Below are positions 45,325 to 58,340 of a DNA stretch of 64,000 nucleotides, in pieces. Below the pieces are notes generated by a model. It was not told the DNA's origin and made no database searches. It saw only the letters and a list, made by a program, of their open reading frames with translations. Origin of the DNA: Garcia nutans (taxonomy: Eukaryota; Streptophyta; Magnoliopsida; Malpighiales; Euphorbiaceae). The translations under genes and the position numbers were made by a program. The number at the start of each line of letters is the position of its first letter. Position 1 is the stretch's first letter. Location: contig CANTUV010000035.1 in assembly GCA_947685225.1 (NCBI GenBank), forward strand, positions 44,392,001 through 44,456,000. The letters run 5' to 3'.

Positions 45325-45985
45325 AAGTCTTAGGTCGAGAACCTAAAATCCAATCTTGCATCGAGCACCCTAATCAAGCATCGGGTTGAGCAGCCTAATC
45401 CAGTTATAGGTCGAGAACACTAATCTAGTTTTAGATCAAGAACCCTAAATCAACCTTGGGTCGAGCACCTTAACCCAATCATGTCTTCGGTACATAACCA
45501 AATCCAATCTCAGATACTAAATCTAATCTAGTCTTGGGTCAAGAACCCTAATCCAGTCTTAGGTTGAGCACCCTAATTCAGTTTTGGGTTGAGAACCCTA
45601 ATTTAGTTTTGGATCGAGAAACCTAATCTAGTCTTGGGTTGAGCATTCTAATTCAGTTTTGGGTTGAGAACCCTAATTTAGTTTTGGGTCGAGAACCCTA
45701 AACCAATCTTGGGTTGAGAACCTAGTATCAGGTCTAGTCTTGGGTCGAACACCCTAAACCAATCCTATCTTGGGTCTATAACCAAATCCAATCTCAAATC
45801 CCAAATTTAATCCGGCCTTGGGTCAAGAACCCTAATCTAGTCTTGGGTCGAGCACCCTAATCTAGTTTCGAGTCAAGCACCCTAATCCAGTTTTGGGTCG
45901 AGGATCCTAATTCAGTCTTGGGTTAAGAATCCCAATCCAGTCTCAGGTCCAGAACCCAAGCCAAATCAACCTCGGGTCCAGAACC
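45325..45985. repeat. Tandem array in B2, 25-bp unit
   Basis: About 25 units of ACCCTAATCTAGTCTTGGGT plus CGAGC. Related in reverse complement to the 3700-4395 array of B1. It ends about 80 bp before the 3' LTR. The CCCTAA in each unit is part of the unit and is not telomeric repeat. Confidence 0.85.
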
Positions 45986-46067
45986 CATTCGTGTCCAAAA
46001 TAAGCTCAAACTCATGTTGCTTTTCACTCTCTGAATAAATTCAAGATCATTCAAGTACGAGGCAAAC

Positions 46068-48043
46068 TTTAGACCCTTGATTTTGGCCCTAAGCTAGTTT
46101 AGTCCTAAATAAAGATGGCCTAAGTACTTATCGGTCCATTCATAATGGCTTAAACCTATTTTAAGCTTTTATCTTGATTGGTCCAAATTTTTTAAGGCCC
46201 AAATGAGTCCAGTTTAGTTTTTAAAACCTTAAACAGTCAGAAAGCGAGTTTTAAAACCTAAAAAATAGTTTGTAAGTCTTTTTGGTCTGAGAACGGATCA
46301 TGCATGTCGAATTGGGCATGTCTTGATTGATATGGATGGTCCATATCAAACTATGACAAACCTAGTTCGATATGGGCACCCATATCAAATTGGAACTTGC
46401 CCAGTTCAACATGGACACTAGTCCATGTCAAATTAAGATGTTTTTAGTTTGATATGGTAAGGTTCTAGCTCAAATTCAATTTGTTTTAGTTTGACATGGT
46501 CACAGTTTATCACAATTTTAAATTGTTTTAATTTGATATGCCTTAGATAAAACCATGATTGAATAGGAAACTGAGACTCGTTTAATAGAATTTAACCTAG
46601 TATTTTCTTATAAATATAGTGGCTAAAACAAGCAGCCGAAGGTAGCAATTATCAAGCAACAATAACCAAAAAAGGAAGCATTACCCTAGCAGTATCAAAG
46701 ATTGAGTGAGCAAAAATAACAAACCATCAAATCGAGAAGGCAGTGGATGGTTGTCTTCATCTTGTTCAACCAAGATTTTACTACCAGGATTAGTGGAACC
46801 AACAATGAAGGTTTGAAATTCATCATTTAAATCTGTTTTAACATTCACAGCAACTCATCCATTCTTGTTTCATTGTTTTCTTTTATTCTTGCACTTTGAT
46901 AAAATATTACAGTAAGCATGATCCAATAACCCACTTAGTTAAACATGATTCATACGAATTTTAATTAATTTTTGTGTTTATTGTCCATTAAACTACAATA
47001 AACTACTTAATTTATTTTCAAAACAATTTGTTTAAACCAGTTTTAAATGTCACAGTGGCTTAGTTTACTTTAAAACCCTAATTTGTGTATGTAAAGGCCA
47101 ATAACCCTAAACTTGTTTTCTCTAATTTGAAAAACCATAATTTGTTTCCCAATTCCTAAAACCCTAAATCATTTTTCTAAATTTCTATAAATAAAAAACC
47201 TTAGCTTACATAAACTAATTTCCCAATAAAACCATATCCTATAAACCGTTTACCTTTCGGGGACGCCGCACCCTTGACCCCTGCCCGCTAACCGGCTAGC
47301 GGGACCACTGTATGCGATCTCTCATAAATGGAGTCAATATTTATTTATGGATTATATTCTTTATTATTTATCCTTATTTCCTTTTTAATTAAGCCCTAAT
47401 TTTATTACTCTTTATGTGATTATTATTTATGTGTTTATGAGTTTACATTTATTTTATTTGGATGGAATTGTAAAAGGCATGTTTCCATCTTGTGTGGGTG
47501 CCTTGTTTATTTAGTTTATGTAATTTAATTTCTTTTAAGGTTTTTGGGACTATTGTAAGGGACATGTTTCCACCTATGGTGGGCATCTTATTTTATTTAC
47601 TTTATTTTACTTTCTTTGTGGACATTGGACATTATTGTAAAGGCATATTTTCATTTTATACCGGTGCCCATTTTGTTGGTTTGAATTTTCTTGATTTAAT
47701 GAATATTTCTTTATTTCCAATTTATGTAGTATGGATAATATCATAATGCTGAAGAATTTAATAATATTTAGACATGAAAATGAGGCCGGTTCCAATGAAC
47801 AAGGTGTTATGGGGGTGCTGGTTTATTCTCACCTTCCTCATATGTACCCAACTTTCCGAACCCAATAGAGAGTTGGGGATTCCTTAGGAATTGAGTCATC
47901 CACCCCTTTTTTTTTCCTGCCCATCCGGTGACAACTCCATTTTCTCTGGATTTAGGCCCATGTTCTCTAAGGCCTTGAGCCTAACAGTGCTGAAGTCGTA
48001 AGAACTATTCCTCCAGGAGTGGGGACAAAAATCCCCTCTCACA
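46068..48043 (+). repeat. 3' LTR of B2
   Basis: Matches 23049-25055 with roughly 10% differences. The first bases are TTTAGACCC (decayed TGTAGACCC); the end is CTCACA. Length 1976 bp. The inverted-repeat cassette lies at 46290-46520 and the AAACCCTAA motifs at 47070-47175. Confidence 0.85.
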
Positions 48044-48965
48044 GGAAGAATCTGTCATTCATATCCTCTTTCTTTATCAACATGCCAAACCCATATGATT
48101 CTGGCTAAATGTTGAATTCCTCCCTTCAACTTTAAATTTAAACTCTTTTAAAGAATGTTGACCTAGTCTAGTATTCCTATCTAGATCTGCTGCTCTTGAA
48201 TGCCCTCCTAATAGGGCCTCTTATCTCTACTCGAGCATTTGAAAAACATAAATGAATTCTATTTCAAGAACACTTATCTTGATCTTAAAGTCACAGTCTT
48301 TAGAGGTATTTACTTGTGGACTTCTCATGCAAATAGTCATCTTAATACCTCTTCTCCTATAGAAGTTAATGCCAGTGGTCCAATGCCAAACTAGAAATGG
48401 AAGCCTCCTCCACTAAACTAGCTCAAAGCAAATGTTAATACAAGCTTCAGTAATACCTCATCTCATATGGGAACCTTGGTCATTTAGAAAGACTACGGAG
48501 ATAATATTTATCATGGTTCTGCAATTCTGATTGCCTCATCCTCTCCCCTTCTCAATGAAGCTCAAGCCCTCCTTATTGCCACAAAAATTACTAAAAGTAA
48601 AGGTTTTAATCATTGCATCTATTTGTTGAATTTTCTTATTCTCATCTAAGCTGTTAACAAGGATATAAATTGCCCATGGGAGATTATGCCACTTGTTTTA
48701 GATATTGGGATGATCAAAGCTAGGTTTAAATTTTGGAGCTTTGTTTTTATTCCTAGTAGGATAGCAAATTAGGTGGCTTCTGTTATTTTTAAGGCCACTC
48801 TTTACCCTAATTGGATATCTATTCATCCTCCCTTAGGGGGGAGGAGGGAGAGGGAGATGTGCTGGATTTGCAAAATTCACTTAAAAATAAAAATTATTTT
48901 CAATAATATTGTGAATTTGAAAATTTTTCACAACATGAAAGAGACAACATCAATATGCAAAGCAT
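48044..48965 (+). pseudogene. LINE ORF2, zinc-finger tail and RNase H part
   Basis: Continues the LINE cut at 23048. Across the junction the frame reads a zinc-finger-like segment (VIHILFLYQHAKP, about 48050-48095) that follows the CPIC-like residues on the left side. RNase H follows: WKPPPLNWLKAN (48400-48430), a GSAILIASSSPLLNEAQALL segment (48515-48575, the E-A-A helix) and NWISIHPP (48808-48832) at the end. Frame breaks are present. The 3' end is not sharply defined and no clean poly(A) is seen. Confidence 0.75.
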
Positions 48966-50160
48966 TAATTTAAAAAATTTCAATTTTTAGTAAGTTTCAT
49001 GTGTTTTATATGTTTCATATAAAACTTGTTAAACAATATATATATATATATATAACATATAAAATAGCATATATAACATATAAAACAACATATGTAATAC
49101 ATAAAAAAAATATAAAACATATAAAACAACATATATAACATATAAAATATATAAAAACAACATATATAACATGTAAATCAACATATAAACTAACATAAAA
49201 CATATAAAATAGTATATATAACATATAAAATATATAAAACAACACATAAAACATATAAAATAATATAAAATATATAATTTGTTAAAAATATGTTATATAA
49301 CATATAAAATAGCATATATAACATATGCAACTTGTAATATATTATATGTTATATATGTTACATATAATTTGTTAAATATATTTCATATATGCTGTCATAT
49401 ATATGTTACACATAATCAATTATATATTATATATGTTACATATAATTCGTTATATGTTATCTATATTACATATAATCTAGTAAATATAATGTTTATATGT
49501 TATATATGTAATGTGATAGAAAAGTTAAAAAAAATTAAGAAACATATGACATGTATGTCATATAAGTTTTTATATAATATGATATATATTATATATGTTC
49601 TCATATGTTACATATAATCAATTATATACGTTACATATAATCTATCAAATACGATGTTTATATGTTATAAATGTTGCATATAATCTATTATATGTTATAT
49701 ATGTTGCAAATAACTTGATAAATGTGATGGAAAAACTTAAAAATCAAGAAATATATATGAATTATATAACATGTAATATGTTATTAGTTGCATATAATGT
49801 GTTATATGTTACATATGTTGCATATAATATGTGATAAATCACATAGTAAGAAACATATAATTTGATAAGTGTTGATAATATATAAAGCAAATATGACATA
49901 TAATCTATTATATATTATATATGTCCTCATATTTGTTATATATTATATATGGTACATATAATCTGTTAAATATATTGCATATATATCCTCATATATGTAA
50001 CATATAATCTATTGTATGTTATACATATTACATATAATTTGTTAAATATGACATTTATATGTTATAAATATTGCATATAATATGTTAAATATGATGGAAA
50101 GTTAAAAAATTGAAACATATAATCTAGTGATTTAACTTATCTAGTGATTTACTAATTTTG
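48966..50160. repeat. AT-rich array of ACATATAA-type repeats
   Basis: Long runs of ACATATAAAACATATA and TTATATATGTTACATATAAT motifs, in both orientations, with a (TA) tract at 49037-49054. Tyr/Ile/Met-rich frames on both strands are artefacts. No gene. Confidence 0.8.
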
Positions 50161-52058
50161 ATATTAATTTAAAAACCATAATCTCTCAATGTAATTGACT
50201 AAATAATAGAAGAATTTAATATATTGTTGTAAATTTATCTCTTTTTGTGCATTCGAGAATCCTTACTTTTAAAATTATCCATTACATATAATATGCATTC
50301 TTGGGTCGTAGAGGGATACCTTCATATATTTGAAGATTTCATATAGTAATGTAGTCATTATCACATATAAAAAAAATATATAAAAAAACAGAATAATGGA
50401 ATGTGTTTGTGATGGTTTTTATTATTTTATTTTATCTTTTTTAAAGAAAAAAATAAAAACATGTTAAGTAATATCATTGAGTTTTAGATTTTTTTTTATT
50501 TAGATAAGAAACAGTTTTTGATAAATATGGAATTTACAAATTATGGTTTTTAGAGTTTTGGTTTTAAAAAACTATGTATATCATTAATTTTTTTCTCTCT
50601 ACTATTTTTTTTTATTTTTGAATATATATTTTTTCTTTTTTTTTTATTTTTTGCAAATCTAAATATAAAATGAGATGATTATCTTTTTTAATTTTTATTT
50701 TTAATAATTTATTTTATTTAAATAATTATCTATAATATCTAGTTAATATTATAATATATCATTAGAATAAAACAATATAATTTTTCTAATAGGTGAATAA
50801 AATGTGTGTTTACATGTGTATAATAAAAAAAATTATGATTCAATTTTTAAAAATATAAAATTGGTTTTTAAAAAATTTAAAATAAAAATTAAAAATAGTT
50901 TTTGATTTTAAAAAATAAAAAATAAAAACCTTGTAACATAAATGAACAGGGCCTACATTGAATTTGAGATGATTTTTTTTATTTATTATAGCTTTTTTTA
51001 GACAAAAAAAAAAGAAAAACTAAAAGGTGTTTAGTAATATCACTAAGTTTTAGACTTTTTTAATTAGATAAAACTATTTTCACACTAAATACAAAATTTT
51101 ATAGGGTTTATTCGTTGAGATTGTAGATTTTTATTTTTTTTTATTTTTAGATTAAAAGCTATTTTTAGTTTTTTTTATATATTTTTTAAAATATCTATTT
51201 TATATTTTTTAAAACTATATCATAATTACTAAAACTTTTACTTAAAAAAACAAAGATAAATTTTTTTTAAAAAAAATAAATGTTAAAACTTAACTTTTGT
51301 AGTAAAAAAAAAGAGTTTTATTGATATAAATGTCTATATTAAAAAATAGTTTTATTGATATAAAATATCTCATCATAACCAAAACTCTTTGTGGGCACTT
51401 GAATTTGGCATCTTGTATAATCTTGGATAAATTATTGAACTTGATAGTTTTTACTATTAAACTCTACAATTTCTAGATATTATCGAGGTTGCCAAAGAAC
51501 AAAAGTAATAAGTTAAAATCAAGGTTAACCATGTGGAATAAAATTTTCAAACTCAATAGTTTTTAACTGTTAAGTTTAAAAAATTAAAGCCCACTTGCAG
51601 CAAGCATTTGCCTACAAAAGGAAGTGTGTTGAACCTTTTTAAGGGACCGAAAGCCAACCAATCATAGCCTACTCTTTATCACCGAAGCAGCCAATAAGAA
51701 GCAAGACACACATACTATAATATCCAATCAAAAAAGCAAAAGGAGATCATCCAAAAAGCTGAAACTTGTTGATCAAACACCCTTGGTAGCTAGTTTATGA
51801 AGAACTTCAAGAGGTACTTCTCTTCATATTTCATGATTTCTAATTATTTTTAACTAAACTTATTTAATGCATCCAGAATGAATAAAACTTGATGTGGGAA
51901 TCTTAATCTAATAAATAAATGCAATAAGAAATGATTAAAATGATCTTTTTATGAACAAGAATAAATAACTTTAAATGGTTTCAAGAGTTTATATTTGAAA
52001 TAATGAAAATGAAGACTTTGAACCATTTTGCAAACCCAAATCAAGATAACACGCTTTT
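50161..52058. other. Unassigned AT-rich sequence
   Basis: No coding region was recognised. Poly(A)/poly(T)-rich blocks at 50400-50940 and 51000-51370 resemble each other (both contain AGTAATATCA followed by GAGTTTTAGA-like sequence). 51590-51790 is of more mixed composition and unidentified. Confidence 0.5.
50390..50960. mobile_element. Possible MITE
   Basis: The sequence near 50398 (GGAATGTGTTTGTGATGG) and the reverse complement of the sequence ending near 50953 (GGCCCTGTTCATTTATG) are weakly similar. Both run into GGTTTTTATT-type T-rich stretches, as in degenerate terminal inverted repeats. No target duplication was established. Confidence 0.25.
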
Positions 52059-54321
52059 TGTAACACTCTTATACCCTATATATGTATAATACATATTCTC
52101 CATATATGTAAAATACATATGTAGAATACAAGAATGTTACAGTCATTAAATAGAAATTCCATATTCTTGATACCAAAAATAAATACACTTTTAAAAGACC
52201 AATTTAATAAATAAATACATTTATATCTAGTAATTCAGTAAGTCTTTATAAGAAAATCTCTGAAAAATTTTATCAGAGTTTTATCTGTAATTTCATCATT
52301 TTTCAAAATCAACCAAAAACATAACTTGTAATAAAATGCACTTTCAATTTTCATTTTCTCACCAAAACTTCCACTTTATTAACACACATTCATAAGTCTT
52401 ATAGCTTAAAACATTTTTTATAAAATTTACATACATATAAAACTTTTCCCAAAATTCATTACATATACGCATGATATACTTAGATTGTATAAAACCAAAA
52501 TATACAATAACATAAATTATACATATATGTAAATGTTGCACAGATGGTCTTATAGTAAAACTGGAACCCCAATCACAACCTCACTCTGAACTACTTTGCT
52601 CTGCAGTCTTGACACCTACGCGATACAACCAACTGCACTAAGCCCAAAAGCCTAGTGGTACATAATTTGATAATATTAACAATTTAAAACCCATGCATTA
52701 TACAATTCTTATTCACAAATTCACAATGTATGAACAGGCTTATCACAATCACACACATTGGGCCAACAAATCCCTGCACAATGTCCCAACTCCAAAAATA
52801 CTGATTTGGACAATCACGACACCAGGACAAAGTGTCACACATTACCCAAAAATCATCTCCTCTTGACACCAAGGGTAAAGTATCAAATATCATCCGAAGG
52901 CTGCCCTCTCGACACTAGAGGCCTAGTGTCAAATAATTTTGCCCGAAGGCCACCTCCTCTCAATAATACCAACCTCAATCTTCTAGAACATAAAATTGTA
53001 TAAGGCATACATACAATACATATCACATCATCCCACATTTTACATTTATTATTCCTTTATCAATTTCTCATGTTTTCTTGTGATTCACCATTTCATGATC
53101 ACCATCTCACCACCTCACCATTTCATATTTCTCATTATTTCATAACCAATCTTTCATATTATCAGCCACATTTTACACATTATATAATATTTATCACATT
53201 TTAACCATATTTATTTTAACATAAATTTTTCACACTTTATATATAATAATGGCTTGACATATCACATTACATTCAATTCACTCTCTTTTATTAATAACAT
53301 TGCACATTTTAAGTAAATACCAAAAACAAAGTAACATAACACATCTATAGATTTACAATGTGTTATGCCAAATTCAATGCAATTATAATATAGATTATCT
53401 ACTAACCTTAAAAAAGATTTAAAATCAATCCAATTTCCCCTCCACCTCCTACTTCCACCAAAACCCTAATCATCTTTTTTAGGGATTTCTTGTCCTAAAT
53501 ACACATAATTCATACAACAAGCCAGATTATATAATTAAAATTATTTATATACAAAATAACCATTAGTTTTTCAACTTCTACCCAAACTTTCATTAAACCC
53601 CAATTCCCTCACATCCTATCTTATCCAAACTTCATCCTACCCAACTTATTTTTAACATCTAACCATAAAATCATTACTTACATAACAAAATAACAACAAA
53701 ACAAATCATTTTAACAATTATAGCCACCTCCATCTAAAACCCTAATTTTACAAAATCTACCCATAACCCTAACTTCACCAAAATCAACTCATTTTTAACA
53801 TGCAGCCATAGAATCATAACATCCATACCAAATTAACTTTAGAATAACCCACTACAACAATTATAAACTCTTCCAACTTAAACCCAAAAAGTCACAGATT
53901 CATCAATTCAAAGAAAGCTTCTTAAACTTAGAAAATACTTATCTAATACTTGATTTTTCTTCAAAACTATCTTGATTTTCTTAAAATATTCCAGAAATTT
54001 GGTATGGGAAGCAAGACTATCTCCCTCACGCTCTAATGGTAGCTGAATTTTTTAGAAGAAGAAGAAGGAGACTTGATTCTATAGATTTTTTTTTCCATCT
54101 ATAATTATTTTAGTTTTGATTTATTTATTTACTTTTAAACTTTTTACTTTGACTTTTATTTTTAACTTTTTGTCTTTTAATGAAATGTATACTTTGCATA
54201 TACATTAAGTATAAATTATCCATATTCCTCTTCCATTACTCCAATTACCCTTCATTTTAATTATTTTATTGTATTTAAAAATTATATGGCAATGACACTT
54301 TTAATTGTCTTTTGCAAAGAT
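52059..54321 (+). mobile_element. LTR of family C (copy C2)
   Basis: Begins TGTAACACTCTTATACCC and is similar in reverse to 15725-14423 and 1597-1 (C1). It contains degenerate GACACTAGAGGCCTAGTGTC-like inverted motifs (52905-52935) and a GAAGAAGAAGAAGGAGA stretch (54055-54075) matching C1. It is interrupted at its right side by the B3 solo LTR. Whether it continues beyond 56543 is unclear. Confidence 0.55.
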
Positions 54322-56543
54322 TGTGAGCAAGGATTTTTGCCCCCACTCCCATGTGGAATGGTTCTTGCAACTTCGGCACTGTTAAGCTTTGGACCTTAGA
54401 GAACACAAGCCTAAACCAGGAAAAAATGGAGTCACGACTCGGACAGGTCGAAAAAAAGAAAGGGGTGGATGACTCGATTCTTAAGGAATCCCAACCCCCT
54501 AATGGGTTCAAAAAGTTGGGTACGTGTGGAGAAGGTGAGAATGACCCATCACCCACATAGTGCCCAGTTCATTGGAACCGGCCTCCTTTTTAGGTCTAAA
54601 TATTATAAAATTCTTAATCATTATGATATAATCTATAATACATGTGATAATTAAAATAAAAGCATCATTGTATTAATAATCAAAGTAATGTTCAAAACAA
54701 AACAATAAATGGGCACTCACATGAGGTGGAAATGTACCCTTACAACTAAATCCAATATCTAAAACTAAATAAATAGGATACCCACTAAAAGGTGAAAACG
54801 TATCCATTTCCATTAATCCCAAAATCTTAAAATAACTTAAATTTCATTATACTTAAATAATGAGGTACCCACGAAGTGGAAACATGCCTCTTACATTATT
54901 AATACCAAAATAAACCAATAACAAAGAAAACATTCATCCATTCATCATAAATTAAATAAATTAACCATCAAAAATAAGTAAATCATTCATGAAAATATAT
55001 TAAAAAAACCACATAATCAAATCTAAAACTAAATAAAGCAATAAATATATAAATTTAAGGTTTACATAATTAAATTACGGTTTCTAGGATAAAATTAGGA
55101 TTTTAGAACTTTAATAACTAAATTAGGGGTTTTTTAAGATAAAGATTAGGACCTTAGGGTTTAGTAAAACAAGATTAGGGTTTTAGGGTTTAGGAAAACA
55201 AGATTAAGATTTTTAGGTTTTTATAAAACAAGATTAGGATTTTTAGGGTTTTGTAAAACAAGATTAAGGTTTTTAGGGTTTTTGGGATTAAAACTGGTTT
55301 TGGAACTTTAATATTTTAAAAATTGATTTTAGGGTTTGGTATTTAAAAATTATTTTAGGGTTTTAATTTTGAAAATAGGTTACTGTGTTGTTTAAGGTTT
55401 TAAGAAAAATTATTACGAAGCTTAAAGGCATTTGAAAATTGATTTTGGGGCTACTGAGATTTAAAAACTAACTTAAACAATTTGTTTTGAAAATCAATTA
55501 AATAGTTTAACATGGTTTGATGAACAATAATCATATAATCCAGTTAACATCTGAAGGAATCATGTTTTGACTATATAGGTTGAGGGATCAAGGTTATTGG
55601 ATGCTTGCATCAATGAAACAATGAAGCAAAACAATAAAAAAGAAATCAAAATAGAACGATGAAACAGAATGATTGGATTATTTTAAGCTTAAAATAAATT
55701 AAATAAAAGATTGCAAAACTTCATTGTTGGCTACACTAATATTTCACATTGATCAAACTTGTAAAATCTTGGTTGAAACAAGTTGAAGAAAAACATGTTC
55801 TACCTTCTAGTTTGGTGGCTTAAAGTTTCTGCTCTCTGCTTACCCAAGTTGCTTGGCTTTGGTTTCTTGTTTCTTTGCTTTAATGGTTGCTGCTCGTTAT
55901 CGTGTTAATGGCTAGATAATTGCCAACAATTGTTAATCCTGTGATTAGTCTATTTAACCTGTATTTATAAGGAATGATTAGGTTAAAACTCGTAAACCAT
56001 TCTTCGTGTCCTGATTAAACATGATTTCCTGATACATTCAAATTAAAAACATATTAATCTGACATGAACCATGCCCATATCAAACTAAAATAATCTAAAT
56101 TCAAGGCTAAACTGACCATATCGAACCAAAAACTCCCTAGGTAGACATGGATTGGTGCCCATATCGAACTGGGGCTTTCCCAGTTCGATATGGACACCCA
56201 TATCGAACTGGGAATGCCCCAATTTGATATGGACACACTCATATCAAATTGGGTATGCCCTAGTTCAATGTGGACCCATCCATATCAAACTCGGGAGTCT
56301 AAGTTCGACATGGAGGCCCATTCTCAAACAAAAATGGTTTTAGACCATTTTTTAGGTTCAAAAACCTTGTTTTGGACCGTTTCAATGTTTTAAAAACTGA
56401 ATCAGACTTTTTTAGGCCTTATAAAAATTGGACCAACCAAATAAAGCTTAAAATAGGTTTAAGCTATTAAGGTGGACCGATAAGTACTTAGGCCATCTTT
56501 AATCAAGATCGAACTAGGTTAGGGCCAAAATCAGGGGTCTACA
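54322..56543 (-). mobile_element. Family B solo LTR, copy B3
   Basis: Plus strand TGTGAGC at 54322 to GGTCTACA at 56543; read on minus it runs TGTAGACC to GCTCACA. No internal region lies on either side. The flanks share AGAT (54318-54321 and 56544-56547). It contains the hairpin modules (54711-54900), AAACCCTAA-type motifs (reverse, 55050-55400), and the TTCGATATGG inverted-repeat cassette (56150-56310), so it belongs to the same subfamily as B2. Length 2222 bp. Confidence 0.82.
56159..56193. repeat. Perfect 15-bp inverted repeat in the B3 LTR cassette
   Basis: Arms CCATATCGAACTGGG (56159-56173) and CCCAGTTCGATATGG (56179-56193), with a 5-nt spacer. Further degenerate copies follow to 56310. 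Confidence 0.9.
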
Positions 56544-57889
56544 AGATCCTTAATGAATAAATCTAGAAGAGTTGTTTTAAATATGAGTTTCTTTTTATGC
56601 AGAAGAAATATTATCGAGCTCAATTGTTTTTAACTATCAAACTCAATAGTTTTCACTAACTCACTCAATATTTCACAAAGTTTTCTAAAGTAACTAATAC
56701 GAACCACTGGTATATGAAATCGAAGGCCCATTGGCCTTTACGCTTGGAAGCAAGTCTTTTGAAAGCCAAATCAGATTCTTGCCAAGTCCTTGACCTAGTT
56801 CTAACCTATGGAAGAGAACCTTGGAATTACCTACCACAAAGTTATTAACTTTGAGAATAGAAAACCTTGAGAAGGAACCAAGAATAAGAGATGAAATCTC
56901 TTCCAAGAATAAAAGTTCTTAACTTTTATTAATATTTCAACCATCCTAATACAATTTGAAATAAAAGGTATTTACAACCTCTAATAATTAACCCTAAACC
57001 TAGTTACAAAAGGATAAAACAAATCTTAACAAATTATTGAAATCCTAATAAAATAAGGAAACAGAATTAAAATAAAATTCATGCAAAAAATTGGAAGCCA
57101 ATTATCTATCTGATAAAGTCTGAATCTAGGCTTGTGCTCCTTATAATGATTATAGATCTAGAAGTTTATATGACTTTAGGCTTTGAATCACTCAATCTTG
57201 ACTTCAAAAGCTCAAGTTATGGCCTTTTGAATTAAACTGGTATGGACAGAAAACACTAATCCAATTTGGTTTCGTGGTTCTGACTTTGCACAGATGTTTG
57301 AGGCCCAAACAAACTTGGATCTATACAAATAATCCCATTCTATAAAGCTTGAGATGTCTTCTAAAAAATTTTGTTAATAATTCTTTCTCATTCTGAAATT
57401 TTAAGATCTTCAAATTCTCATGTAAAGCTTCAAAGGTCCAATCTACCCTAATTTGAAAATTACAAAATATGTTCTTTTTAAGTTCTTTCACCTCCAATGG
57501 TTCCATATCTAGTCTCATATTTTAATTTTGAGTCATACCTATCCATAAACCATTTTTTCATAAGATTTTACAAAAAGGAATTGGCTTTTAGAAATGTAAA
57601 AACATTGTTTTGATGAAGAAGATGATTATCAAACTCGATATTTCAAGATTACCGAGCTTGATAATCTTTTACACTCAACATATGAAAACACAACCAACAG
57701 AAACTCATATTTGATGCATATTCAAGATAATATCGATCTCGATAATCCTAAGATTATCGAGATCGATAATTTTATTATATCTATAGTTTATTTTGTTATT
57801 CGTTATGTTCTCTTTATTTATTTATGTTATTATTTAATTCCTTACTTTTTATATATTATTCATCCATAATACTATTATAATCATTCATA
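56544..57889. other. Unassigned sequence with a strong inverted repeat
   Basis: No coding region was recognised. AT-rich, with dispersed TATCGAGCTCGAT-like motifs shared with 51420-51570. It contains the 17-bp perfect inverted repeat at 57731-57768. Confidence 0.45.
57731..57768. repeat. 17-bp perfect inverted repeat with a 4-nt spacer
   Basis: Left arm TATCGATCTCGATAATC (57731-57747), spacer CTAA, right arm 57752-57768, its exact reverse complement. The arms are themselves partly palindromic (ATCGAT, ATCGAGATCGAT). Confidence 0.92.
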
Positions 57890-58340
57890 CATTTTTACAT
57901 ATCCTTTCTTTAGATCCAATGTATATAGACCTTGATATAATTTTTTCACTTTTTCAGACAATTGTATAAGATTTATTCAAAGGTTATATAATTAATTAAT
58001 TTTTTATTTCATTTGAAAGGTTGTCAGGGCACGTTTCTATTTCGGTGGGTGCTCATAAAGTATTTTTGTATACCACACATCATATACATCATGTTGTAAT
58101 GTATGGTTATTATTATCTTATTATGGATGGTTTATTTATTGTAAAAATTGCATAGTATTTGATATTTCAAATAAATTCTAAGTTGATATTATTTGAATCA
58201 TTAGAGGAGGTCAGTTCTCTCAGACGAGGTATATGCAAATAATATCAAAATTTTCTCTTCTTATTATTTTCATACATACCTAACTTTCCAAACCTAGAAA
58301 ATGAAGTTAAAGATTATTCCTTAGGGTTTGGACACTTTAA
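57890..58340 (+). repeat. Diverged family B LTR-like fragment
   Basis: Forward-orientation resemblance to the middle and right part of the B LTR: GGCACGTTTCTATTTCGGTGG (58027-58047, hairpin module), then CATACCTAACTTTCC (58275-58290). Similarity is patchy. Confidence 0.35.

Larger units (their letters stand above)
23049..48043 (+). mobile_element. Family B gag-only LTR retrotransposon, copy B2, carrying element G
   Basis: 5' LTR 23049-25055, decayed primer-binding site 25057-25074, leader, gag remnant 26277-26985, non-coding and tandem-repeat internal sequence interrupted by G (27646-42431), and 3' LTR 46068-48043. Flanking 5-mers are GAAAG (23044-23048) and GGAAG (48044-48048), a target duplication with one difference. 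The LTRs differ at roughly one base in ten by eye, so this insertion is much older than G. Without G it would be about 10.2 kb. No pol sequence is found in the element itself. Confidence 0.85.

Noticed and set aside
45325..45985. CCCTAA-containing repeats suggesting telomeric DNA
   Set aside because: The unit is 25 bp with one CCCTAA each, and it is an element-specific tandem array.
44556..45985. Regular repeats suggesting a CRISPR array
   Set aside because: Units are contiguous with no unique spacers, and this is a plant retroelement.
49015..49834. Tyr/Ile/Met-rich frames on both strands
   Set aside because: Translations of ACATATAA-type repeats.
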